The notes under the pieces are model-generated. The model ran no database searches. It saw nothing but the letters and a program-made list of their open reading frames with translations, and was not told the DNA's origin. A program made the position numbers and the translations under genes. Source: Fredinandcohnia aciditolerans (lineage in GTDB: Bacteria; Bacillota; Bacilli; Bacillales; Bacillaceae_L). From it: a stretch of 54,617 bases of DNA. The DNA lies in contig QGHH01000034.1 in the NCBI GenBank assembly GCA_003640645.1, positions 1 to 54,617 on the forward strand, read 5' to 3'. Positions 34,513 to 43,799 of this stretch are shown here, one piece after another. Position 1 is the first letter of the stretch. The number at the start of each line of letters is the position of its first letter.

Positions 34513-37500
34513 TTAGTAACGTCTTAGAGCAACCGTTTTGATTTGCTCAATAATTTTATCTATGGTGTCAAAGTCAATTTCTAAATTGGACTTATCCTTA
34601 AAGTCAAATAATAGATCATCCAGCTCTTGAGCAATTCGATTGTGAATCTCTAAATTATCATGCCAATCGACTTTTTGATGTTCCTTTATGATTTCATCCA
34701 TCTTCTGTGCCAAATCACCCAACGTATTTGTGTCATAGCTTGAAGAAGTTTCTTTTGTTTCACTTAAAATATCCTTAGTAACACCATAAAAGGCTTGTGC
34801 ATTGCGATTTTCTTTAATAACGTTAGGATACTGCTCAGTAGATTGACCACTCTGGTAGTCCTTCATAATATCCTTCATACGGTTCAAATATTCAGCTTCA
34901 GAAATCCGTTTGTCTCGATATTCTTGTATCGCTTCTTGAATCCGTTCAGAAAACTTTTTGTAATAGGATGGGTTTTCGTCCCATTTTGCATGAACACTCT
35001 TTGTTAAGCGAGTACGGATGGCATCTGCTTTTGCTCGTTTAGAACCAAGACGTTCTATTTCCTCTTCAAAAGCCTTTGCATTTAAAATGTCTACTGGATT
35101 GGTAATACGAATTACTTCCTCAGCAGAAATATAATTATCCATTAACTTCTGCATTTTTGCCTCATACTCTTTATGGTCAATCGTATCTGAATATCGTAGC
35201 TTTACACTCTTACGTAAGTCTTGGAAAAACTTAAAATCCTTTTTGTACTTTTGTAGTTCTTCTGGAGGCAAGGCATTATAGATTTTTTCAGACTCTAATG
35301 CAATTCCAAGGTTTCGTCCAAAGTTGCTTAAAACGTTATAAAACCCTTCTCTGCCTTCTTCATCTTCCAACAATACTTCATACTCTTCCCGATCATTTTT
35401 ATTCTTTACAGGGGCAAAGATTTGCCATAAATCGGAATAATATTGGCGTAATGAGCCAATGACACTAATGACATCGTAAATAGCACCTTTTAAATCTTCT
35501 GGGTCAAAGTTTTCCAAACCAGCACCAGAATACATCTGCATCGCTTGATCAAGTTTATCTAATAGACCACGATAATCAATGATTAAACCATAATCTTTTC
35601 CTTCATATAGTCGATTTACACGTGCAATAGCTTGTAAGAGCGTATGTTCCTTCATCGGCTTATCTATATAAAGCACCGTTGCTCTAGGGGCATCAAAGCC
35701 CGTCAGTAACTTGTCGACGACTATCAATAAATCAAGATCATCACCATTGATAAAATCGTCTTTTATGGCATCTTCATATTTTTCTGGTGTTAAATAACGG
35801 TTCATCATCCGTTTCCAAAAACGCTGAATTCTATCTTTAGATTCCTCGTCAACAACTTCATGACCTTCTCGTTGGTCAGGTGGAGAGATTACGACCGCAC
35901 AGTTCAAATCCTCAAACTCTTCAAAAGCCTCCAAATAGCGAATAGCTTCAATTTTACTGTTAGTAGCCAACATCGCCTTAAATTGGCTCCCCTGTGTCTT
36001 GTAGTTCTCTAAAAAGTGCTTGTTAATATCTTCCGCAATTAAATAAATTCGCTGTTCCGATGAGGCAAGTTTTTCATATTTGCTCCATCTTTGCTTCACT
36101 TCTTCTTTTTGCTTATCGTTTAGATTTCGAGTAATCATTTCCAAACGTTTATCAATAGCCTTTTGATTAACCGATTGTTCCACCATTTTTCCTTCATACA
36201 GTAAAGGAACAATCGCATTATCACGTACCCCATCAGCAATCGTATACTTATGAATAAGTTTTCCAAACTTTATCATTGTACTTTTTTCTTTCTTCATTAA
36301 CGGGGTCCCTGTAAAGCCTAAATAACAAGCATTTGGAAAGACTTTCTTCATTTTAATATGAAGTTCGCCATATTGGGTTCTATGCGACTCGTCAACCAGT
36401 ACAAATATATCTTTTGATTCAATCGGTTTTTGCTTACTTGAAGCAGTATCGAATTTATGAACTAATGTTGTAACTATATCTGAATTATTATCATTAATTA
36501 AATCCACTAAATGACCGCCTGAAGTAGCCCGACTCGCCTTTAACCTTGTGTGCCTGAATGTTTTATGGATTTGTTTATCTAACTCAACCCGGTCTGTTAC
36601 CACTACGACTTTGGGATTAAAGTCATGCAACTCTGCCAATATGTATCTTGAGAGCATTACCATTGTAAGTGATTTACCAGAACCCTGTGTATGCCAAATA
36701 ACACCACTTTGACGATTACCATTATCATCCCGTTCTTCTATTGTTTTGATGATTTCCTTAATAGCAAAGTATTGTTGATAACGTGCTACTTTCTTCACAT
36801 CTTTATCAAAAAGTGTAAAGTATTTGGTGATTTCAAGCAGCCTTTCGGGATGGAACAAGGATATGATGTTTTTATCCTGTATTGTTGGTAATCTGCCTTC
36901 TACCGTTTGATCTAACCAAGAATTTAGCCAATCTTCTTTCTCTTCTTTCCAAACTGACCAAAACTTTTTCGGTGTATTACAAGTAGCATATTGTGTCTCA
37001 TTTTTATTAGTAGCCATAACCAATTGTACAAACTTGAACAACTGTGGGGCATAATCTTTGCCTTGATTACGAATCATCTGACTAATTCCTTGTTTCATAG
37101 AAATAGAAGCCTTTTTACACTCAATCACTACAAAAGGAATTCCATTTACAAACAGGACAATATCTGGTCTAATCGTTCCTCGCCCATCCATCCGTTCCAC
37201 TTCAAATTCTTCTACCACATGAAACACATTATTATCAATGTTTTTCCAGTCTATATACTGAATAGTAAACGATTTTTTAGAACCATCCGGTAAAAACTCT
37301 GTATAACTACGTCCATTCATGATTGTTTCATATATAGCTTCATTAGTTTTCACTAATCCATTGGTTAACGCCTCATCTAAATCACGCATCGACTGTTGGA
37401 TATTAGAATCACTGAACTTTCGAATTTCCCCTCTAAATTCATAGGAATTCAATTCTCTGATTTTATCCTCTAAAACCGTCCTTAACAATACATCGTGGAG

Positions 37501-37620
37501 ATTTCCACGAATTTGATTAACTCTATCAGTTAACAAATATTGATAACCTAGCTTCTGTAATACTTCAATTGCAGGGACCTGACTAATATAACTTTCGTCA
37601 AAACTCTTCCCCGTTCTCAT
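34513..37620 (-). CDS. hsdR: HsdR, type I restriction motor and nuclease subunit
   Basis: About 1035 residues. N-terminal nuclease core: RPDIVLFVNGIPFVVIECKK (Asp and ExK). Motor: Walker A HTQGSGKS, VLVDESHRTQYG, GFTGTPL and a C-terminal helicase motif LLQAIARVNRLY. It cuts unmethylated DNA after translocation with the M2S complex. The start at 37620 is chosen because GGAGG lies 7 bp upstream. Full length, no disruption seen. Confidence 0.95.
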   Translation of the reverse strand: MRTGKSFDESYISQVPAIEVLQKLGYQYLLTDRVNQIRGNLHDVLLRTVLEDKIRELNSYEFRGEIRKFSDSNIQQSMRDLDEALTNGLVKTNEAIYETIMNGRSYTEFLPDGSKKSFTIQYIDWKNIDNNVFHVVEEFEVERMDGRGTIRPDIVLFVNGIPFVVIECKKASISMKQGISQMIRNQGKDYAPQLFKFVQLVMATNKNETQYATCNTPKKFWSVWKEEKEDWLNSWLDQTVEGRLPTIQDKNIISLFHPERLLEITKYFTLFDKDVKKVARYQQYFAIKEIIKTIEERDDNGNRQSGVIWHTQGSGKSLTMVMLSRYILAELHDFNPKVVVVTDRVELDKQIHKTFRHTRLKASRATSGGHLVDLINDNNSDIVTTLVHKFDTASSKQKPIESKDIFVLVDESHRTQYGELHIKMKKVFPNACYLGFTGTPLMKKEKSTMIKFGKLIHKYTIADGVRDNAIVPLLYEGKMVEQSVNQKAIDKRLEMITRNLNDKQKEEVKQRWSKYEKLASSEQRIYLIAEDINKHFLENYKTQGSQFKAMLATNSKIEAIRYLEAFEEFEDLNCAVVISPPDQREGHEVVDEESKDRIQRFWKRMMNRYLTPEKYEDAIKDDFINGDDLDLLIVVDKLLTGFDAPRATVLYIDKPMKEHTLLQAIARVNRLYEGKDYGLIIDYRGLLDKLDQAMQMYSGAGLENFDPEDLKGAIYDVISVIGSLRQYYSDLWQIFAPVKNKNDREEYEVLLEDEEGREGFYNVLSNFGRNLGIALESEKIYNALPPEELQKYKKDFKFFQDLRKSVKLRYSDTIDHKEYEAKMQKLMDNYISAEEVIRITNPVDILNAKAFEEEIERLGSKRAKADAIRTRLTKSVHAKWDENPSYYKKFSERIQEAIQEYRDKRISEAEYLNRMKDIMKDYQSGQSTEQYPNVIKENRNAQAFYGVTKDILSETKETSSSYDTNTLGDLAQKMDEIIKEHQKVDWHDNLEIHNRIAQELDDLLFDFKDKSNLEIDFDTIDKIIEQIKTVALRRY

Positions 37621-37655
37621 CCTCACACCTCCATAAACAAAACTAAAATGTAAAA

Positions 37656-38891
37656 TTATTTATACATTACTCGAAGTTTTCCAGTTAAAAGTAGTTGCAT
37701 TAGGCCGTTTTTCTGTTCCTTTAAAGAGTCAAGTTTATTTTCTAAAAGCTCAATTTCTTTGTCCAGACAATCTAAAATTTCCGCAATTTTTTGCTGTTCT
37801 TTAATATCAATTGGTACATAGACTTCTGTGAATAGAAAAGCATCTATTTTGACAGCCATTCTTTCAACTAATGTCCCTTCCGCCTTAGTTGAGAATATTT
37901 TAATCTGCCTTGATGATGTAATTTTCTGACCAATAAAGTTGACATCCCATTTTTGGGGATTCTTAATGTATAGAACCTCATATATAGGTGATAACAATAC
38001 TGGATTTTCAGTTTTATTTAATGCTATAGCACCAAACCTTAAATTTGAGGGATTGTATACAATATCATCTTTTTTAGTAACCTTATACTTTTTGTCATCA
38101 CCTTTGACTAAAAATTCTCTATTATAGCGATCAGTTTTTTTCGTTATTCCATCTTCGATAGTTAAGGAATACAAAGGCAACTCATCCGTAATAACACTTT
38201 TTTCATTTCGTACTTTTAATATGTCTTTTAACTTAACAGATTTCCATTCACTATTGTATCCTGGTATTCGAAAATCACCTTTCAACAATTTCTGCATAAT
38301 CCCTTTTTTCTGATCCTTTTTCTGTTCAATCATCTGTTCATTTAGATTAATTGCCTTGTCCCAAGTTGCAAGAATTAAAGCTATTTTTTCTTGCTCTTTT
38401 TTTGGGGGCAATATTAGGTCATACCCCCCAATATCCTCTCTATTTACTTTAGGAAGACCCGTCCTTACAGAAGTTGAAACCGTATACTGATAAAATCTCC
38501 GATCTAAAATAACATATTTCAGAAACAACGGGTCAATAAGGTTTTTACCTTTAAGTGGGTATATATCAGCACTACAAATCCCATCAAATTCAGCAAAGTA
38601 AACCTTTGCTAACTCAGGTCTTATTTTCCCAAATAATACATCACCTTTTTGGAATAAATATTTTCCACTTGTTACTCCTTCTTCTTTCGCCGTCTTAACC
38701 TCTAATAATCTACCTGTAAGTTTTTCTATATTTGCAAGTCCTATATGGATCATATTCGAATATGGATATTGTTTTGGATCAACTTGTCCATTCTGAATTT
38801 TAACTACATCTTTAAATTTATGAATACTCCAATCACTTGGAATCAACATTCCTTTATACTTTTTCGTATCATTTCCTATTTGTGATGCCAC
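37656..38891 (-). CDS. hsdS: HsdS, type I specificity subunit
   Basis: 411 residues with two target-recognition domains (first PSDWSIHKFKDVVKIQNGQV, second SEWKSVKLKDILKVRNEKSV) separated by conserved helices (KKEQEKIALILATWDKAINL and KEQQKIAEILDCLDKEIELL). It determines the bipartite target sequence, which cannot be read from the protein. The start is a GTG with AGGTGA upstream. It lies 10 bp after hsdM. Confidence 0.92.
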   Translation of the reverse strand: MASQIGNDTKKYKGMLIPSDWSIHKFKDVVKIQNGQVDPKQYPYSNMIHIGLANIEKLTGRLLEVKTAKEEGVTSGKYLFQKGDVLFGKIRPELAKVYFAEFDGICSADIYPLKGKNLIDPLFLKYVILDRRFYQYTVSTSVRTGLPKVNREDIGGYDLILPPKKEQEKIALILATWDKAINLNEQMIEQKKDQKKGIMQKLLKGDFRIPGYNSEWKSVKLKDILKVRNEKSVITDELPLYSLTIEDGITKKTDRYNREFLVKGDDKKYKVTKKDDIVYNPSNLRFGAIALNKTENPVLLSPIYEVLYIKNPQKWDVNFIGQKITSSRQIKIFSTKAEGTLVERMAVKIDAFLFTEVYVPIDIKEQQKIAEILDCLDKEIELLENKLDSLKEQKNGLMQLLLTGKLRVMYK

Positions 38892-38901
38892 TGTTTTTCA
38901 C

Positions 38902-40431
38902 CTACAATCCAAGTTCTTTCAAATACTTTTCCATTTGTGCTTCCACTTCTTGGAGCTCCCGCTTAATACTCATAATGTTTTCTTTAACAAAAACCATATC
39001 AACTGGTTCTTCTTCTTCAAATGTCTCAACATAACGTGGAACGTTTAAGTTATAATCGTTTTCTTTAATTTCATCTATAGTAGCAACATAAGAATATTTA
39101 TCTATTGTTTCTCTCTTTTCAAATGCTTCAACGACTTTTTTAATATCTTGCTCTCTTAATTTATTTTGATTTTTACCTTTTTCATAATTCCCTTCACCTG
39201 ATGCGTCAATGAATAAGACATCTTTACGTGTCCGGTCTTTTCTGAATACCATGATACATGCTGGAATACCAGTACCATAGAATAACCCTTCCGGCAATCC
39301 TATAACTGCATCCAATAGGTTCATATCAATAATTTGTTGACGAATTTTACCTTCACTAGAGCCACGGAACAAAACACCATGTGGAAGAATTGTAGCCATA
39401 CGTCCATTTTCTGCTAACGAATAAAGCATATGTTGTACAAACGCATAGTCCCCTTTGGAACTAGGAGGAACCCCCCATTCAAACCTTCTAAATGGATCAA
39501 GACCCGGGTCCATTTTAAATTTTTTATCACTCGCTCCCTCACCTGAGAATCCCATCGCCCATTTATCTAAGGAAAATGGTGGATTTGCAACAATGACTTG
39601 GAACTTCATAAGTTTTCCGTCATCCAAATGTAATGGATTCGCTAACGTATCACCCCATTCAATTTTGGCATCATCAATTCCATGCAAGTACATATTCATG
39701 AGTGCTAATGAATGCGTAGCTCCATTTCTTTCTTGTCCATAAATTGCTACTTTCTTACTAGGTACTTGCTTAGCTACTTTTAACAATAAAGAACCAGAAC
39801 CACAAGTTGGGTCATAAATCCGGTCATTTTCTTGTGGATTAACTAATCGTGCTAAAAGTTCTGATACTTCTGAAGGGGTATAAAATTCTCCACCTTTTTT
39901 CCCTGCATCCGAAGCAAATAGCCCAATCATGTATTGATAAGCATTACCAACAATATCTTCATTCCCTAACTGGGATGGCCTTAGTGAGAGTTGGTTAAAA
40001 TCCTCTAGTAATGAACGAAGCATAGCATTTCTTTCTTTTGCTTTCCCAAGAATTGCTTCACTATTGAAGTCAATATTACGAAATACACCTCGTAACTTTC
40101 CAGTGTTTTCATTTTCAATACGTTCCAATGCTTTGTTAATTATTTCTCCAATTTCCGGATCATTTCTTTTACTATATAAATAGTCAAATGTGGATTGTTC
40201 ATCCAATACAAATCGTTCCCTAGATAATGCACGTTGAATTCTTTGGTCATCACCATTGTATCGTTTTTTGTATTCCTCTAACTTCTCTTTATACGAATCA
40301 CTCAAATACTTTATGAACAGCATGGTAAGGATATAATCTTTGTATGTAGACGAATCAATTTTTCCTCTGAAGGTGTCGGCTGCTTGCCATAATACACTGT
40401 TTATTTTTTCTTGTGATGTTTGTTCAATCAT
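38902..40431 (-). CDS. hsdM: HsdM, N6-adenine methyltransferase subunit
   Basis: 509 residues. SAM-binding DPTCGSGSLLLKVA at about residue 210 and catalytic NPPFSLDKW at about 286. N-terminal helical domain (VLWQAADTFRGKIDSSTYKD) as in HsdM. It methylates adenines in the HsdS target, protecting host DNA. It is second in the operon, 4 bp after the half-S gene. Confidence 0.95.
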   Translation of the reverse strand: MIEQTSQEKINSVLWQAADTFRGKIDSSTYKDYILTMLFIKYLSDSYKEKLEEYKKRYNGDDQRIQRALSRERFVLDEQSTFDYLYSKRNDPEIGEIINKALERIENENTGKLRGVFRNIDFNSEAILGKAKERNAMLRSLLEDFNQLSLRPSQLGNEDIVGNAYQYMIGLFASDAGKKGGEFYTPSEVSELLARLVNPQENDRIYDPTCGSGSLLLKVAKQVPSKKVAIYGQERNGATHSLALMNMYLHGIDDAKIEWGDTLANPLHLDDGKLMKFQVIVANPPFSLDKWAMGFSGEGASDKKFKMDPGLDPFRRFEWGVPPSSKGDYAFVQHMLYSLAENGRMATILPHGVLFRGSSEGKIRQQIIDMNLLDAVIGLPEGLFYGTGIPACIMVFRKDRTRKDVLFIDASGEGNYEKGKNQNKLREQDIKKVVEAFEKRETIDKYSYVATIDEIKENDYNLNVPRYVETFEEEEPVDMVFVKENIMSIKRELQEVEAQMEKYLKELGL

Positions 40432-40435
40432 TCTT

Positions 40436-41011
40436 TTATCCTCCTATGATTTGCTGAGCAACTCCTTGAAAGAGCAGCTCTTTTTCTTCAATCAATTTCT
40501 TGTAAAGCATTTTTTCTCTTTGATAGAGCTGAAAAAGCTCTATCAAAACTTGTTGTTTTGAAATGGATGTTAACATAATTGGAATATTCTTTATTGCATT
40601 TTGATTTGTGCTTGGAATCCTACTACCTGCTTGAGAACGCTCCAATTCTTTCTTCACATTCAATGAATTAAGGTACCATGCTGCATATTGTGGTAAAACC
40701 TTTGCTTCATTCACTTTTATGATAGCAAAGTATGACGGAACCAATAAACCAGTATGTTCTTTATCTATAAACACTGCTGTATAGGGTTGGCTTAATCGCA
40801 TTAGTACGTCGCCTTCTTCAGTAAAATAATGGTCATCCAAGTCATCATTACTGATAAACTCATCAAATGATTGGTTAACAATTGCCCCGTCTTCGCTTAT
40901 ATTTTTGAGCGACAAAAGTTTGTATCTTGCCTTTGCATCATATTCAAATTCTGCCTTCTTTCTACTTAATACTAATCCCGTCTTTATTTGGGCAATCTCA
41001 CCAAGTTGCAT
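40436..41011 (-). CDS. Half-length HsdS-like protein (single recognition domain)
   Basis: 191 residues covering one target-recognition domain and one conserved helix (MQLGEIAQIKTGLVLSRKKA, later QYAAWYLNSLNVKKELERSQ and ISKQQVLIELFQLYQREKML). It precedes hsdM in the operon although a full-length hsdS follows hsdM. It may form an alternative S subunit by dimerising, giving a second specificity, or modulate the enzyme. Start at 41011 after AAGGTGGTG. Confidence 0.82.
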   Translation of the reverse strand: MQLGEIAQIKTGLVLSRKKAEFEYDAKARYKLLSLKNISEDGAIVNQSFDEFISNDDLDDHYFTEEGDVLMRLSQPYTAVFIDKEHTGLLVPSYFAIIKVNEAKVLPQYAAWYLNSLNVKKELERSQAGSRIPSTNQNAIKNIPIMLTSISKQQVLIELFQLYQREKMLYKKLIEEKELLFQGVAQQIIGG

Positions 41012-41058
41012 GTTACACCACCTTCTAAATTGTTAAATCTAATATTTAACTTTTATTT

Positions 41059-41097
41059 GTTAAATACAGTATATAACCTATTTATAACTAATGTCAA
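41059..41097 (-). promoter_or_regulatory. Promoter and palindromic operator of the hsd operon
   Basis: Minus strand: TTGACA (-35, 41097-41092), 18 bp, TATACT (-10, 41073-41068). The box lies inside GTTAAATACAGTATATAAC (41059-41077), the same site as at the TIR-caspase promoter. A degenerate copy (AAATACAGTTATA, 41145-41157) overlaps the likely -35 region of the divergent regulator gene. Confidence 0.78.
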
Positions 41098-41214
41098 TCT
41101 TTAGTGGTGATGAACCTAACCTAATAGAGAAAAAACACAATACGAAATACAGTTATACTAACGAAACTTTTATCTATAATACATTAGCTTCATAAAAAGA
41201 AAGGGGTTATGTGC

Positions 41215-41721
41215 ATGGATAAAAATACTATCATTTCAATGCCACCAGCAAAAAGAGTACAGGAAGTCAATAAGATGTTAAAAGAGCATAGTCTTTCGGA
41301 AATTTGTGAACACCTCGAAATCCCAAGTGGATCATTTAGCAAACTCATGAGAGAGGGTGATTACCTGTATCATCAAGCAGACAAGCAATACTATCCGTTT
41401 GTTCGTTCTGAAGATGAAAGAGTTACAAGCTCCCATACCGAACATAATGATGAGATAACATTCATCAAGAACCATTTTGAGACTCTTAAAAAGGTGATTC
41501 AACAATTTGAAGAATCGGGGAATTTACTGCTTGATAAACGCATTTACAGCAAAAATGCAGATTTCGTAAATAAAAGTATCAGGATGAATACCTCTATTTA
41601 CGAGGACTTCAGTAAATTTTGCGAAGAATATTATCCTCACCTAAAAACCCAAGACGTCATCGCACAAGCACTAATTGATGCAATGACTAGGTATAAACCA
41701 GAAAACGGACGAGAGTTGTAA
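41215..41721 (+). CDS. Probable HTH/RHH DNA-binding regulator
   Basis: 168 residues. The N-terminal part has an HTH-like sequence (SLSEICEHLEIPSGSFSKLM). The C-terminal ~45 residues (SIRMNTSIYEDFSKFCEEYY ...) resemble a ribbon-helix-helix or partition-type tail. It is divergent from the hsd operon, with the palindrome between them. The start at 41215 follows AAAGGGG at 8 bp. It is the best candidate for the factor that reads the shared operator, but binding is inferred. A terminator overlaps its stop codon. Confidence 0.65.
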   Translation: MDKNTIISMPPAKRVQEVNKMLKEHSLSEICEHLEIPSGSFSKLMREGDYLYHQADKQYYPFVRSEDERVTSSHTEHNDEITFIKNHFETLKKVIQQFEESGNLLLDKRIYSKNADFVNKSIRMNTSIYEDFSKFCEEYYPHLKTQDVIAQALIDAMTRYKPENGREL

Positions 41722-41742
41722 AATACTCTCGTCTTTTTGTTG
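41708..41742 (+). terminator. Terminator of the regulator gene
   Basis: GACGAGAG, loop, CTCTCGTC then TTTTTGTTG. The stem begins within the last codons. Confidence 0.8.
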
Positions 41743-41819
41743 TATTTTTTCATAAAAAAGGTGGCTATTTCGTTTGGTATAACACATTTTAGACACCTTT
41801 AATGTTATTTTATCTATTT

Positions 41820-42821
41820 TTAGATTTTGAAAGGATTTTTCAAACAATTGGAGAAATCGGTGCGGTTTTTTGGAATGAGAATGGGGCTTACTCCGAGACT
41901 ATCAAGGTCTCGAATGTATTTTCGATAAGTAGGTGGGGACATATGTTTCTTTGGAGTATCTATACTACCTTTGGAGATTTGAACAAGGAAAGCACGAAGA
42001 TCATTCTTTTTCTTTTTTGAGAAATGACTACTTTCAATAATTTTTTCTGCTTCAGTGATCTTATAATAATCACCTCGGTGAACAATTGGTAGAACATGCT
42101 TTTGCATGTACTCTTTCCATAATTGGTACGAAAAGTAACTCTTTAATTCTTTTGGTCTTCCTTTTCCTTTATCTTTTCTTTTCATGCTATTGAGGTGGCT
42201 ATTTTTCAATCTCAGTTCGTATCTGACTCGCCCCTTATCATACGGTTGGATTTCTTCTCCTTTTGCAATCCTTTCTTCCTCTTTATCATAAATCGCCAAC
42301 TCCACACTCTTTGATTTGTGATATTGCGATGTTTCATATTTGAAAGGATTATTATTTTCATCCTTGCCCCATTTAATTTTTTCTTTGTATCCGTACTTAG
42401 CTGTGTATTTTTCCAATAGAAAAAATAGCAGCTCTCTGTCATTTGAATTCGGCACATAAATATCCAGTTTATAGTCTATTCTCTTGAGTGTATGAGAGTC
42501 GAAGTACAAGGAATGGCCAAAGTGGTGGATAAGTAATTTACGAATATCTGATTCTATCAAATCGTAATCTTCCTCTAAAATCTCACCTTTGTCCAATAAT
42601 TTAACAATATCTACTTTCACATGTAGATTCCAATCTCCACTTGCTTGACAACTAATCCATGTAACTGCATAGGCATCGAATTTCTTTTTTATTTCCTTGT
42701 TAAGCTGTTTTACAGCAGCTCCAAAGTGTTCATACTTGTTGAGGTTAACACCGTACATGGAAAAGAGATGTTGAATATCAGAATAGGCTACTAGCAACAT
42801 CATTTCAAATGTGTGAATCAA
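41820..42821 (-). CDS. Rep-like replication initiation protein (gene II/X type)
   Basis: 333 residues resembling phage/plasmid rolling-circle initiators: a middle domain VELAIYDKEEERIAKGEEIQ and RVRYELRLKNSHLN are typical of gene II/X-like and related Rep proteins. Catalytic Tyr and His motifs cannot be pinned down with certainty. In an integrated element such a protein would replicate the excised circle. It is the last gene of the minus-strand module starting at 45045. Confidence 0.6.
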   Translation of the reverse strand: MIHTFEMMLLVAYSDIQHLFSMYGVNLNKYEHFGAAVKQLNKEIKKKFDAYAVTWISCQASGDWNLHVKVDIVKLLDKGEILEEDYDLIESDIRKLLIHHFGHSLYFDSHTLKRIDYKLDIYVPNSNDRELLFFLLEKYTAKYGYKEKIKWGKDENNNPFKYETSQYHKSKSVELAIYDKEEERIAKGEEIQPYDKGRVRYELRLKNSHLNSMKRKDKGKGRPKELKSYFSYQLWKEYMQKHVLPIVHRGDYYKITEAEKIIESSHFSKKKKNDLRAFLVQISKGSIDTPKKHMSPPTYRKYIRDLDSLGVSPILIPKNRTDFSNCLKNPFKI

Positions 42822-43201
42822 TTAAACCATCTCCTTTTTATCTAGGTCTTGGGAGTAAATAAACCCTTTATTATCAAGGGTTCTCTTAGCATTGTTTTTC
42901 CCGTCCCTAACTAATTTATATGACTTCTCAACACATTGATAAAAACCAATGTGATCATGAAGTAAAGCATACTACTGAAGTTATGAAAGAATTATTCATA
43001 AGTGGCCTCATAAAATCGTTCAATAACTTTACAGCATGTGCACAATAGTAAAGGTTCAGTATTTTCCTGTTGTCTTAGTAGATTACAAATATATGGTTAC
43101 AAAAAAAAACCGTTAGAACGGATTCTTACGGTTTCGCTTATTTGTATCTATTTGACTTGTAATAAACATAAGCATTTTGTTATTTATCTCAATCTTTTAC
43201 T
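42822..43201. other. Intergenic region upstream of rep with two hairpins
   Basis: No gene. Hairpins at 42862-42882 (AACCCTT / AAGGGTT) and 42932-42953 (CACATTG / CAATGTG) lie directly upstream of the Rep-like gene. Such structures could be a replication origin or simple regulatory hairpins. The terminator at 43099-43131 is listed separately. Confidence 0.4.
43099..43131 (-). terminator. Terminator of the 145-codon gene
   Basis: Minus strand: AACCGTAAGAATC / GTTCTAACGGTT then TTTTTTTTG. Confidence 0.75.
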
Positions 43202-43639
43202 CTATTCGTCCCCTTGTTTGTTCCTTTTTGCAATTTGCATCATCTTTTCAGTCATCTGTTGACTATGTTTACGATATTGCTCCATTATTGGTCGGGCTTT
43301 CCTTATATCATCAGAGGTTTTTATATCAAATCCGATGATGTCTTCAACTGACAAACCTTGTCCGTCTTCACTTTCATCGCTTTCGAATAATGGGAGCTGT
43401 AACCTCCTCCAAAAATCTGATTGACTACCTTCATCATTTAAAATTATTTTTATTTTATATGTCTCAAAATCAGAAGTGGTTGCTACACAATCCCCTTCTC
43501 TCTTTTCAAGAGCATCCTCAATGCTTTTCTTTAGCCGTAATAAAGCCGTTCTACTCGATACAATCAAAACGTCATCGTGTGGATGTCTTTGTGGGTAAAC
43601 ATGCAATAAAGGAATCCTTTGGTCATTTACTTTATCCAT
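43202..43639 (-). CDS. Unknown 145-aa protein of the mobile module
   Basis: Soluble, no membrane segments, charged C-terminal helix (EQYRKHSQQMTEKMMQIAKR). It begins MDKVNDQRIPLLHVYPQRHP. No family recognised. It lies between the YqhQ-like gene and rep and is followed by a terminator. Confidence 0.55.
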   Translation of the reverse strand: MDKVNDQRIPLLHVYPQRHPHDDVLIVSSRTALLRLKKSIEDALEKREGDCVATTSDFETYKIKIILNDEGSQSDFWRRLQLPLFESDESEDGQGLSVEDIIGFDIKTSDDIRKARPIMEQYRKHSQQMTEKMMQIAKRNKQGDE

Positions 43640-43799
43640 CCAGTATCACTTCCTATTTTCCGTTCATTAATATATTCCTTTAAAACTCTTCAAAAATAGT
43701 ATCAACCCTTTAAATTCTCTTTTGATCTCTTTTCTTACATTTCATCTCAGCATTCTCCTTCTGTGTCTTGAAATAAAAGTATTTTCTATGTATAGAAAT

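Noticed and set aside
36691-37293. Antisense frames inside hsdR
   Set aside because: They are mirror frames of a strongly conserved coding sequence without ribosome sites.
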